Below, piece by piece: positions 46,418 through 57,964 of a stretch of DNA of 64,000 bases (the first letter of the stretch is position 1; each line of letters begins with the position of its first letter). A program made the translations under genes and the position numbers. The DNA comes from Orobanche coerulescens. Taxonomy: Eukaryota > Streptophyta > Magnoliopsida > Lamiales > Orobanchaceae. Where the stretch lies: the NCBI GenBank assembly GCA_033398695.1, contig CM065814.1:106642501-106706500 (forward strand), in the 5' to 3' direction. Below the pieces are notes generated by a model. The model worked only from the letters and a program-made list of their open reading frames with translations, had not been told where the DNA came from and searched no databases.

Positions 46418-48851
46418 TGTAATACCCGTAATTTCGATATCCGGTAATTTCTTTTTTTCGGCGGAAGTCCGTTTTGACGACTCGCTCATGACCGTTTCGT
46501 CATTCTGAGAATGATTAATTCTACACTTTTTGTCATCCGAGTTCGTTTCGGTGTCGTTCCGTTGAATTCCGTGTTCTTTAGCGACTTTTCCACGTATGAG
46601 TTCGACTTTGTTAGATCACCATTAATTTTTGGAAACTCCACAAAATTCTGAATCTTTGCAATATTATAAATCATCGAGTTAGCTTTCCAATGGTTTAAAC
46701 GGTGAGTCAATCGGAGTCCGGACGAGGGAGTTATGGTCGAAATAGCTAAGTCACTCTCATTTCCAGTTTTGGCCGAGCACTCTGTACCCTGTGCCGCGGC
46801 ACATGCCGGCAGGGCCGCGGCACACTGCCGATCACTGTGGGCAGATTTGGCCCTATGCCGCGGCACACTTCGGCTGGGCCGCGGCACACTGTGCAGTCAA
46901 TTTAAGGCCAGCAGGCATTTTTTTCTCCCATTTTCTCACTCGTCTTCTTCCCTTCCGCGGCTGGAGCTTGATCAATCATGGAGAGATGTTGTTGGACAAT
47001 CAATCCATGAAGTTTTGGAGTTCATATCATCAATCATCCATCCTATAACACCCTCCGATCTACCGAATCAGGTCATATTTCTTAGAAATCTAGTTTTGGG
47101 GAATTTGGGTGTTTTGGTTGTTTTCGTCCGTTTAATCCGATTTAACTTGGTATTATGATGTATTGATGATTATTTAGATGTATTACATCATTTATCTTGT
47201 TATTCCATGGTTGGATCGTATCGATTCGTTGTTTTGGTCGAGTTCTTGATCGACGCCTTGAAGGTGTCCGGTAGAATGTCATAGAGGGGTTTTCGGGCGT
47301 TCTACGATTATTCTTCATCATATGATCGTTTATTTATTAATTTTATGGTGTTAGGGTCATGTTTCTTGCGAAGAAACCGTGTTGAACCATTTCGTTCGTT
47401 GTCGTCCTTATTTTCGTTAGCATCGGGCGTTTCGAAGCTTTCCGGTTGAGCCGTGTTCATCGGAATACTTGCGTTCCGATTTCGAGGCAAGTACCTTGTC
47501 CATATAATTCTTGTTTTGTGAATATGATAATTGGTGATCGTTTTTATGTGGTTGTTTGATTGTTTGAAATGAGTTTTCAAAAGATTCGGTTTAGCCTTGT
47601 TAAAGGCTTGCTTTCAAAACGCGTGTGTTTTGTGAATGGTGTGGTTTGAGAATGACTATGTGAACTCTATGGATATGTTTGGTGTTGATGTTGCACTTGG
47701 TATTGCGTGTGGGCATATATTATTTCATTTCCGTGCGTTGTGGTTGGACGTGGTGTTTTGCTAAGTGTTTGATGCCTCTTGGCGAATTGTTTGAATATCC
47801 TTGATGTGATATGTTATTTGTGTGAATGTGTGGATATGGTTGAAGATCTACGGTGACACATGGCACGTGATCATGTGGTCAGGATGCAACAAGTGATTGA
47901 TCCAACCGTGAGAGCCTGAGATAATCTACGGTGGCACATGGCATGCGATCATGTGGCCAGGATGCAACAAGCGATTGATCCAACCGTGAGATGTGTGTGA
48001 TTTGTTTTGCTAGCCAGCTCGGGAGGGTCCTTCGAGGCCTCGAGTGGGATTTGTGGATTCGTCCCGGTCCTAGGCGATGCGCGTGTGCGATTATGTTTTG
48101 TTGATTTTATGTCCGTCGAGGACACGTGATGTTGGGCTCTGGCCCTGTGAATTATTGTCGGTTTTCTATTTGTGAAAACAAAACCTTTGGGCTGTGACCC
48201 TGTTGATTTTTGGAAAGATAAGGATTTGAAAATCCTAAGTTGTTTTCTATCAAAACTCTCGATGGCATTTAAACGGTTTTATAAATTGTTTTCCCTTGAT
48301 TTGTGACCTTTCGGTTTTAGAATATTTTACCAAACTCTTGCCTCGGGAAGTGCTTTTCGTTACGTTTGGATTTTTTGAGGATTCCTGGTTATTGTTATTC
48401 GTGGAATGTGAATTGTATGGCTCGTATTTTTGCACTTGTATTTGCACTAGCAAAACAGTGGAGTTTTGCTAACCCCCGAGTATTCGGGGGGTGGATGTCT
48501 ATTTTTGCATTCAGGTTTTGGAGCATAACACAGGGTCGGCACGAAAGATGATGAAAGATGAACGATAATAATCACACGAGGATCCGTTGATGTCGTATTG
48601 GTCTAGTTGTATTTTCTTTTCCGCTGCAGTATCTTTTCCCCGTTGTATGGGAGTTTATTGTATTTTGACCCCTCCGTGGGTATGTGTTTGTAATTGAGTT
48701 GTATATTTTTATTGAAAGACCAAATCGGTCTACTGAGTCATTTTAGCCTTGAAGGCATTGTCGAGATATCAAATGTTGTTACCAGCCTGGTAGATCCTCG
48801 AGGAGAGGGTCTACGGCATGTAATATCCCTGAGTGGATTGGGGGTGTTACA
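46418..48851 (+). repeat. Element D 5' LTR
   Basis: 2434 bp. Contains a palindrome ladder (46791-46887), and two tandem copies of an 84-bp unit (ctacggtgacacatggca; starts near 47853 and 47937) in the downstream half. Confidence 0.88.
46791..46887. promoter_or_regulatory. Element D U3 ladder (GTGCCGCGGCAC)
   Basis: Perfect or near-perfect 12-bp palindromes start at 46791, 46812 (step 21), 46855 and 46876 (step 21). A weak TATA-like aatttaagg follows at about 46899. The right LTR copy has one extra unit: 51935, 51956, then 51999, 52020, 52041, all steps within groups being 21. Confidence 0.65.
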
Positions 48852-48855
48852 TAAA

Positions 48856-48873
48856 TGGTATCAGAGCTTAGGT
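48856..48873 (+). other. Element D primer-binding site
   Basis: TGGTATCAGAGCTTAGGT, matching initiator-Met tRNA at its first twelve bases, four bases after the LTR end. Confidence 0.85.
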
Positions 48874-51540
48874 TGTGGAAACCTAGGCTGTCGGGTCAGT
48901 GGTGTCTGTTGAGTCTTTGTCTCGTCGGATTTTGTCTGACTAAGTCGTGTCGCGACGCGTCGTCTGAGTTTGTTGGTCGTGATTAGTATCGTGGGCGATC
49001 ATCATCTTCGTGCGACTTGTGGATGTAAGTCTCCCTTCTTTGTGTTGCGCCTCGTGTGACACGAGCTATTTTTTATGATGATTTGTTAAGTGACGGAATC
49101 CTCTTATGGATTTTGATTTCTTGATACGTGACTATTTGACTCTCATATTTCGTTCATGTGAGGAGTAGTATTGCTGGATTGTGCATGTTGGACTGTATTT
49201 CTTTTATCCGCTGCGTGAGTTCTTTTGTAATGGCTTTCGCTATTTTACCGACTGAGTTTTATTTCGAAAACCAATTCCCTTAACCGAGTTTTTGGCATTA
49301 TGGCCTTGATCATTTGGCGAAATTCTTATGACGGTATTTAGTATTTTGTAAATGGCTTTTTTGAGTTTTTGAAATATTACCGTTATCGGCCTTTTTGGCG
49401 TTTTTGTAAATGGTTTTATCCTGGTGGGTTCCGGTGCGGGACCCACGGCGCTATAATGTTCCGTGTAATTGCCTGAAATTTTTGGGCATTCTAGCCCATT
49501 GAATTATTTTCGAAAACCTTGAGTATCTTAGAAAATAAATTTCGAGACGTACGTTTAAAATGAATTATTTTCTCGTGGTACATCCAAGATGCCACAATAT
49601 GTTTCAAAAATTTTCTACCTCGAGGACCAAAATGTTTTGAGATATTTTCAATGTTTTAGAAACACTTTTACTTAGACTCGAGGGTCGAATATTCTGAAAG
49701 TTTTTTACTAAGAGAAAGTGTCCTCATTTTTATCAAATGCGAAATGGTTCTCCAAAGTCTCGATAATGATATTTCACGTTTGTATTTTTTTTAAAGGTGA
49801 TACTCAAGATCGACCGGTGTTTTTCTAAATTATTTTCCAAAGGAGGTTTTCGTTTTTAAAACCTATCCATTCCCGTTTGAAGGCTGGGTATGTATGTATG
49901 ATGTTTGTTTTGTCGTTATGATGTTGCTCCCGAGTATGATCGAATTGGTGGCATGAACGTCGAGGCGTTGCCACGAATTTGTTGTACTAGCCCTCTGTGA
50001 GAGGTGTGAACTGGTATTTACTAATTGTCGCCTCATGGTGATTTGCGTGTTGTCGCACGAGTTTGAGCTGTTGAAGCTTGGATTTTTGTGCGTTTATGCA
50101 CATGAGTGTTTGTTTCATGATGTTTGTGATTGTGTGTTGGCTATCGTTCGGGCCGTTGTAATCGTCGAACGATGCCGTTGTTGTGGTGATTTTTGTATGC
50201 GTTGATATGTTATGCCAAGTTGGCATCTCCGGTTTGTTGTTTTGCGATATTATGTTCCATTGTATCTAGCATTTGTATATTCGGTACCCCGAGCCGAGGT
50301 GTTTCAACTGTGGTGTGCCAGGGGCATGCACGTACCAATCGTCCTTCTCGTCAGTAACGTGTTTCAAGTGCGTACTCGAGGGACACCGAATTCAGTTTTG
50401 CGAATTAGCTACCGAGACTTTCGGAGTTCGCGCTTCAGCACAAGTTATCAGGATCGGCTTTGAGAGGCCTTTGAAGGATGTTTCTGTCGGTTGCTTGTTG
50501 TGTTGTCACCTTGATTTCGTGTTGTGAGTTTCGGGAACGACACTCCTTTTAGAAGAGGTCGAATATAATACCCGTATTATTTTTGGCTCCTGCATTTTCT
50601 CTTTCTCAATTCTATCGGCTCGCTCGTGTTCGTTGATACTTTCTGAAAATGTTTTGTATTCCGGTTTCATCGTTCGTATGAGTTGTGATCTTGTTGTGGG
50701 TCGATCTGGTTATCAATGTGACTTTTTCGAGTTCGGTTCGATTCTTGTGAACCTTGTTCGGAAGTGACATCATCTGGTTCTACTAGCTCTTCTATTCGAC
50801 GTGGATCGGATTTTGAATTTCTGTATTTTCGACTCTGTCGACTCGTTTATGTTCGTTGACATTTTCTAAACTTTCCCTATCCCTTGCTTTTGTTGATCGA
50901 ACGAGTGTGGTATTGTTTTGGAATAACTCATTTGTCGCTGTGACTTTTCAATCGCTATTCCCTTTCCTGTGGATCTTATGGGAATGCATGTCTTGTAGTT
51001 CTCACCAGATCATCCTGGGAGTTGTTGTTTGAGTTTTATTATCCTTCGTGTTTCGGACATGATTGTTCGATTTTTGTTGTCTCGATCGTTTGTTTGTTCG
51101 GTTTTTGTTCTCGTTTTGTGATTGTTGAGCGTTCAGGCTCCTTCCTAATTCCCTTAAGTTCGGGAAATTAGCCTCGTTTCCGATCTTCCAACCCTTGGGC
51201 GGTGGAATTTCGTATTTGTTCAGCGATTGGCTCGCGTTTTGATTGATGTACCGTTGGGTCGGTCAATCGTATTGATTTTCGTTCGTGTGTTTTATGACTG
51301 TTCGGATAATCGACTTGATTGTACTATCTGTTTGATGACGCTTGTCACTTGTTGGTTTTATTATGTTTCTACCGGTGGCGTTGTGTTGGTCGTCGTGGAG
51401 CGTGTTTTCACGCCGTATGTCTCATTGCGTTTCTTGCAGTGTTTCGCCGTTGGGCGCGAGTTTTCGGTTTTCGTGTATCTCGTCGAGTTTTCCTGCAAGG
51501 GATATTTCTTCTCCCTACTTATTTTATGTTTCGGGACGAA
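48874..51540 (+). pseudogene. Element D interior with gag zinc-knuckle remnant
   Basis: No long frame. At 50294-50401 a plus-strand stretch reads RCFNCGVPGA and then TCFKCVLEGHRIQFC; the second (50360-50401) is a perfect CX2CX4HX4C nucleocapsid knuckle, the first is damaged. Nothing recognisable as protease, RT or integrase remains, though the usual gggacgaaact motif precedes the polypurine tract. Likely a deletion derivative of a Tekay-like chromovirus. Confidence 0.65.
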
Positions 51541-51544
51541 ACTT

Positions 51545-51562
51545 CTTTTAAGGAGGGTAGAA
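51545..51562 (+). other. Element D polypurine tract
   Basis: cttttaaggagggtagaa directly before the 3' LTR. Confidence 0.78.
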
Positions 51563-54016
51563 TGTAATACCCGTAATTTCGATATCCGGTAATTTCTTTT
51601 TTTCGGCGGAAGTCCGTTTTGACGACTCGCTCATGACCGTTTCGTCATTCTGAGAATGATTAATTCTACACTTTTTGTCATCCGAGTTCGTTTCGGTGTC
51701 GTTCCGTTGAATTCCGTGTTCTTTAGCGACTTTTCCACGTATGAGTTCGACTTTGTTAGATCACCATTAATTTTTGGAAACTCCAAAAATTCTGAATCTT
51801 TGCAATATTATAAATCATCGAGTTAGCTTTCCAATGGTTCAAACGGTGAGTCAATCGGAGTCCGGACGAGGGAGTTATGGTCGAAATAGCTAAGTGACTC
51901 TCATTTCCAGTTTTGGCCGAGCACTCTGTACCCTGTGCCGCGGCACATGCCGGCAGGGCCGCGGCACACTGCCGATCACTGTGGGCAGATTTGGCCCTGT
52001 GCCGCGGCACACTTCGGCTGGGCCGCGGCACACTTCGGCTGGGCCGCGGCACACTGTGCAGTCAATTTAAGGCCAACAGGCGTTTTTTTCTCCCATTTTC
52101 TCACTCGTCTTCTTCCCTTCCGCGGCTGGAGATTGATCAATCATGGAGAGATGTTGTTGGACAATCAATCCATGAAGTTTTGGAGTTCATATCATCAATC
52201 ATCCATCCTATAACACCCTCCGATTTACCGAATCAGGTCATATTTCTTAGAAATCTAGTTTTGGGGAATTTGGGTGTTTTGGTTGTTTTCGTCCGTTTAA
52301 TCCGATTTAACTTGGTATTATGATGTATTGATGATTATTTAGATGTATTACATCATTTATCTTGTTATTCCATGGTTGGATCGTATCGATTCGTTGTTTT
52401 GGTCGAGTTCTTGATCGACGCCTTGAAGGTGTCCGGTAGAATGTCATAGAGGGGTTTTCGGGCGTTCTACGATTATTCTTCATCATATGATCGTTTATTT
52501 ATTAATTTTATGGTGTTAGGGTCATGTTTCTTGCGAAGAAACCGTGTTGAACCATTTCGTTCGTTGTCGTCTTTATTTTCGTTAGCATCGGGCGTTTCGA
52601 AGCTTTCCGGTTGAGCCGTGTTCATCGGAATACTTGCGTTCCGATTTCGAGGCAAGTACCTTGTCCATATAATTCTTGTTTTGTGAATATGATAATTGGT
52701 GATCGTCTTTATGTGGTTGTTTGATTGTTTGAAATGAGTTTTCAAAAGATTCGGTTTAGCCTTGTTAAAGGCTTGCTTTCAAAACGCGTGTGTTTTGTGA
52801 ATGGTGTGGTTTGAGAATGACTATGTGAACTCTATGGATATGTTTGGTGTTGATGTTGCACTTGGTATTGCGTGTGGGCATATATTATTTCATTTCCGTG
52901 CGTTGTGGTTGGACGTGGTGTTTTGCTAAGTGTTTGATGCCTCTTGGCGAATTGTTTGAATATCCTTGATGTGATATGTTATTTGTGTGAATGTGTGGAT
53001 ATGGTTGAAGGTCTACGGTGACACATGGCACGTGATCATGTGGTCAGGATGCAACAAGTGATTGATCCAACCGTGAGAGCCGGAGATAATCTACGGTGGC
53101 ACATGGCATGCGATCATGTGGCCAGGATGCAACAAGCGATTGATCCAACCGTGAGATGTGTGTGATTTGTTTTGCTAGCCAGCTCGGGAGGGTCCTTCGA
53201 GGCCTCGAGTGGGATTTGTGGCTTCGTCCCGGTCCTAGGCGATGCGCGTGTGCGATTATGTTTTGTTGATTTTATGTCCGTCGAGGACACGTGATGTTGG
53301 GCTCTGGCCCTGTGAATTATTGTCGGTTTTCTATTTGTGAAAACAAAACCTTTGGGTTGTGACCCTGTTGATTTTTGGAAAGATAAGGATTTGAAAATCC
53401 TAAGTTGTTTTCTATCAAAACTCTCGATGGCATTTAAACGGTTTTATAAATTGTTTTCCCTTGATTTGTGACCTTTCGGTTTTAGAATATTTTACCAAAC
53501 TCTTGCCTCGGGAAGTGCTTTTCGTTACGTTTGGATTTTTTGAGGATTCCTGGTTATTGTTATTCGTGGAATGTGAATTGTATGGCTCGTATTTTTGCAC
53601 TTGTATTTGCACTAGCAAAACAGTGGAGTTTTGCTAACCCCCGAGTATTCGGGGGGTGGATGTCTATTTTTGCATTCAGGTTTTGGAGCATAACACAGGG
53701 TCGGCACGAAAGATGATGAAAGATGAACGATAATAATCACACGAGGATCCGTTGATGTCGTATTGGTCTAGTTGTATTTTCTTTTCCGCTGCAGTATCTT
53801 TTCCCCGTTGTATGGGAGTTTATTGTATTTTGACCCCTGCGTGGGTATGTGTTTGTAATTGAGTTGTATATTTTTATTGAAAGACCAAATCGGTCTACTG
53901 AGTCATTTTAGCCTTGAAGGCATTGTCGAGATATCAAATGTTGTTACCAGCCTGGTAGATCCTCGAGGAGAGGGTCTACGGCGTGTAATATCCCTGAGTG
54001 GATTGGGGGTGTTACA
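51563..54016 (+). repeat. Element D 3' LTR
   Basis: 2454 bp, near-identical to 46418-48851. The length difference is explained mostly by one additional 21-bp palindrome unit near 52020-52040. Confidence 0.88.
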
Positions 54017-55607
54017 TCGACGATCGTCCTCCTCAATCAATCACGTAACGAGACCAAACCTTAACAAAAGAAATAATATAGGATTTATCTCACGTCGTAT
54101 GGATGTTTAACAATTCGATTCATGGCCAAAAATTCATAAAATACAATCTGCCTGAACTGCTTAGCGCACGCTAAGTACTCTGTGTAGCGTGCGTTAAGTC
54201 TGCCCGATAGCGCACGCAAACAACAAAGCCTAGCGCACGCTAACGATGCATGGTCAGTACTTCACTGACCAGCCAACTGACTCGTCTGATGGTCTAGCGT
54301 ACGTTACATACCAAACGTAGCGCACGCTAACGAGTGCTCGATAGCGCACGTTAAACTGCATAGCATAGCGTGCGCTATTACTGCATGGCAGTTTACTGCT
54401 GAGCAGTAAACTGTTCTTGCCATGAACGAAACAATGAAATCCTTCGTGATAATTCATGTTACTTCCATGAATACCAAGTTCTTACTCTTATGAATGATCT
54501 CCAGGATGATATCAACTTCAAGATGCAAATATACGTATAATCATCATGACACCATAATCCATCTTGATTACAATTCTCATACAAAGTTGGTGATCTCCGG
54601 TTGATGTATCAGATGCTACTATCATTATGCATATTCAGACTACATCTTGAGGTGAACTAACAATTCCGACTTATACGAAAGAATATTTCCTAAGATGATT
54701 CTTCCTTTAAGTTCTTATAACATCTTTTCCAAATCATGATCACAAAGATAACATAAATCATACGGATTGTTAACTTCCGAATATTTCTCTCATCATTTGA
54801 GGTACTAGGATTCCAACTTCAAGGTTCCAACAATAATATCGTAATTGTAGACATCCCAATCTTCTAAACATGATGTTGTTGAAATAATTCACTAATGAAA
54901 TTCAATACCTCGTTAACATGATCATCATATCCATTGGAAATCCAAATCTAAGACTGGTGATAGGTTGAACATACCTTAATATGCCGAAATCACTGAACCA
55001 CAAGGTGTAATCCGACTCCGGTTGGTTATGTGCCCCTCCAAGGTGTTACTTCTCTTCAATGATCACTCACACGTGATACTCAATCATTCAATGATCACTC
55101 ATACATGTTCTAAGTGTTTAGAAGGGAGATTATTGCTCTCTGGACTCTCAAAGATGAAGTATAGACGAAGGAAATGAAAGCCCAAGCGGTTGTTGTCCCA
55201 TTTATAATATTCCGCATTATTGACAAGTTAGCGCACGCTACTAAGCATCCCTTAGCGTGCGCTAATAATGGTTGACTTCAAAATTTGTCCGGGTGCGTCA
55301 GCGGGAATCTTATCCGGACCCATGTCCCGCTGGCGCATGAGCTAGCTGTCCCGCTCAATAATTGAGTCCTTAGCGCACGTTACTCATACATGCATAGCGT
55401 GCGCTAATAATGGCCCGATAGCGCGCGTTAAGATACATTCTTAGCGTGCGCTATCACGAGGTTGTTTGAGCAATTTTGCATGTTTCTATACTTATATACA
55501 ATGATATCAATGCACGAAATATCATACTTCAATAATCAAAATCACCAATCCGAATAATACAGGGTTGAATACAGATGAAATACAACGTAATAAATCCGGA
55601 TATTACA
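54017..55607 (-). repeat. Element C 5' LTR, outer part
   Basis: Matches about 39170-40760. Carries the same palindrome quartets (54160-54375 and 55226-55455). Ends GGATATTACA, followed by the ttcga duplication and array 2. Confidence 0.87.
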
Positions 55608-57300
55608 TTCGAGTCCTCCGCGACGCAACCTTTAAATTTATGTGATAATTTAATATATAGTAATAATTTGCTTCAAAAAAAATTAAAGAAAAAGGAAACT
55701 ACTAATAATTTGTCATATGTATAGCATAATCTTATATAAATGTTCTTCGACAACAAAAAATAATGATTATATCGCTTAATCGAGTCAACTCGTCGATTTT
55801 CATCTTTGGCTTTACTTTGTATTGGAAACAAGACTGTATATAACTTCAGTGTAAACTTACATAATAACAAATAAACTACTAATATAATTTGAAGGTCTCG
55901 GGTTCGAGTCCTCCGCGACGCAACCTTTAAATTTATGTGATAATTTAATATATAGTAATAATTTGCTTCAAAAAAAATTAAAGAAAAAGGAAACTACTAA
56001 TAATTTGTCATATGTATAGCATAATCTTATATAAATGTTCTTCGACATCAAAAATAATGATTATATCGATTAATCGGTCAACTCGGTCGATTTTCACGGG
56101 CTTTACTTTGTATTGGAAACAAGATCGTATATAATTTCGGTGTAAACTTACATAATAACAAATAAACTACTAATATAATTTGAAGGTCTCGGTTCGAGTC
56201 CTCCGCAACGCAACCTTTAGATTTATGTGATAATTTAATATATAGTAATAATTTGCTTTAAAAAAATTAAAGAAAAAGGAAACTACTAATAATTTGTCAT
56301 ATGTATAGCATAATCTTATATAAATGTTCTTCGACAACAAGAAATAATGATTATATCGATTAATCGGGTCAACTCAGTCGATTTTCACGCTAGCTTTACT
56401 TCGTATTGGAAACAAGATCGTATATAACTTCGTGTAAACTTACATAATAACAAATAAACTACTAATATAATTTGAAGGTCTCGGTTCGAGTCCTCCGCGA
56501 CGCAACCTTTAAATTTATGTGATAATTTAATATATAGTAATAATTTGCTTTAAAAAAATTAAAGAAAAAGGAAACTACTAATAATTTGTCATATGTATAG
56601 CATAATCTTATATAAATGTTCTTCGACAACAAAAATAATGATTATATCGATTAATCGGGTCAACTGTCGATTTTCACTGGCTTTACTTCGTATTGGAAAC
56701 AAGATCGTATATAACTTCGTGTAAACTTACATAATAACAAATAAACTACTAATATAATTTGAATGTCTCGGGTTCGAGTCCTCCGCGACGCAACCTTTAA
56801 ATTTATGTGATAATTTAATATATAGTAATAATTTGCTTAAAAAAAATTAAATAAAAAGGAAAATAAAAATAATTTGTTATATGTAAATCATAATATTAAA
56901 AAAATGTTCTTCGACAACAAAAATAATGATTATATCGATTAATCGGGTCAACCTGGTCGATTTTCACGCTGGCTTTACTTTGTATTGGAAACAAGACTGT
57001 ATATAACTTCAGTGTAAACTTACATAATAACAAATAAACTACTAATATAATTTGAAGGTCTCGGGTTCGAGTCCTCCGCGACCCAACCTTTAAATTTATG
57101 TGATAATTTAATATATAGTAATAATTTGCTTTAAAAAAATTAAAGAAAAAGGAAACTATTAATAATTTGTTATATGTATAGCATAATCTTATATAAATGT
57201 TCTTCGACAACAAAAAATAATGATTATATCAGTTAATCGGGTCAACCTAATCGATTTTCACGCTAGCTTTACTTCGTATTGGAAATAAGATTGTATTTAA
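55608..57300 (+). repeat. Array 2, right part
   Basis: Continuation of the 294-bp array: ttcgagtcctccgcgacgc recurs near 55608, 55903, 56192, 56486, 56773 and 57066. Units here are more diverged than on the left. The array decays at about 57300, where pyrimidine-rich DNA upstream of the TnpA-like gene begins. Confidence 0.85.
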
Positions 57301-57964
57301 CTTTTTTTCACCGTCACTAATCTCTCCTTTTCTTTTCTAAATAATAATAAAAAATTTTGTAAAGAACTCTAATTCTTTTCTTTTCTTTTCTTTTTTATTA
57401 TTGCTACAATAATAAAAATAGTAGCAAAGAACTCTAATTCCTCACTTTGAGGAAAAAATCAGATGTATTCTTCTTTCTCCAACCTTCACTAGCTACGACG
57501 TAAAGAAGCCTTTTTTGTGGATAGAAGACATGTTTGGCATACGACGGATAAAGGAAAATTTTGATTATGGGTGATTCCTTGATTCCTTTTATAATTCATC
57601 TATAGAAAAGGAATTTTTGCTTATCATATTTTTCATTCCCTCTGCGAGAAATCGAGAAATCGCGGGAGAGTAGAAACTCATTCGTAGCCATAATTTACCA
57701 CCAACGTCACGAATCAAATCGGCAGAGAGGTAAGACTCGATTTCAACTATTTTTCTTTTTCTTTTTCTTTTTCCAAAGACTAATCAAAGAAAAATCATGC
57801 AAATTTCGGTTGTTTTGTATGGTTAATCTCATACATGAATTTAAGAGTGGCAACTTGAAAATATTGTAGTTGTGGTTCCTGCTGTGAAGAAACCACATCA
57901 GGAAAATATTTAGGAAGTAACAGTATCATTTCTTTTTCTTGAAAATATTTGTTTGCAGACATCC
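57301..57964 (+). promoter_or_regulatory. Upstream region and 5' leader of TnpA-like gene
   Basis: Contains ttttcttttctttt runs and no ORF. An acceptor-like tttgcag (57953-57959 region) lies just before the ATG, suggesting a leader intron. The word cctgctgtgaagaaac occurs at 57878 and again at 57971, a local duplication spanning the start codon region. Confidence 0.45.

Larger units (their letters stand above)
46418..54016 (+). mobile_element. Element D: non-autonomous LTR retrotransposon
   Basis: 7599 bp with target duplication tcgac (46413-46417 and 54017-54021). LTRs of 2434 and 2454 bp begin TGTAATACCCG and end GGGTGTTACA. PBS and polypurine tract are present. The 2.7-kb interior lacks protease, RT and integrase. 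The LTRs differ by roughly a dozen substitutions plus one extra palindrome unit, so D is probably the youngest insertion here. It is nested in C's LTR. Confidence 0.88.
38391..55607 (-). mobile_element. Element C: Tekay/Del-like chromovirus (about 9.6 kb without D)
   Basis: Target duplication ttcga (38386-38390 and 55608-55612), inside the ggttcgagtcc motif of an array 2 unit. The left LTR is 38391-40760; the right LTR starts at 45631 and is split by element D. Gag-pol is on the minus strand between them. LTR ends (TGTAACACCCCCGATATA, GGATATTACA) and the pol type match the Tekay/Del lineage, but LTR sequence differs from A and B. All ORFs are frameshifted. Confidence 0.87.

Noticed and set aside
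46486..46887. Ala/Arg/His-rich minus-strand frame in the element D LTR
   Set aside because: Arises from the CCGCGG palindrome ladder; the codon pattern shifts when a 21-bp unit is added in the other LTR.
48366..48551. Cysteine/aromatic-rich frame repeated in both element D LTRs
   Set aside because: It is present because the LTR is duplicated; it has no recognisable signal, and lies in the transcribed non-coding LTR part.
51227..51592. Hydrophobic frames resembling a membrane protein at the end of element D interior
   Set aside because: Three overlapping frames on one strand in T-rich DNA, ending in the polypurine tract and LTR; composition alone explains the hydrophobicity.
34758..57300. 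Centromeric satellite
   Set aside because: Only about 19 units, confined between two genes of one CACTA transposon; no sign of a long satellite block.
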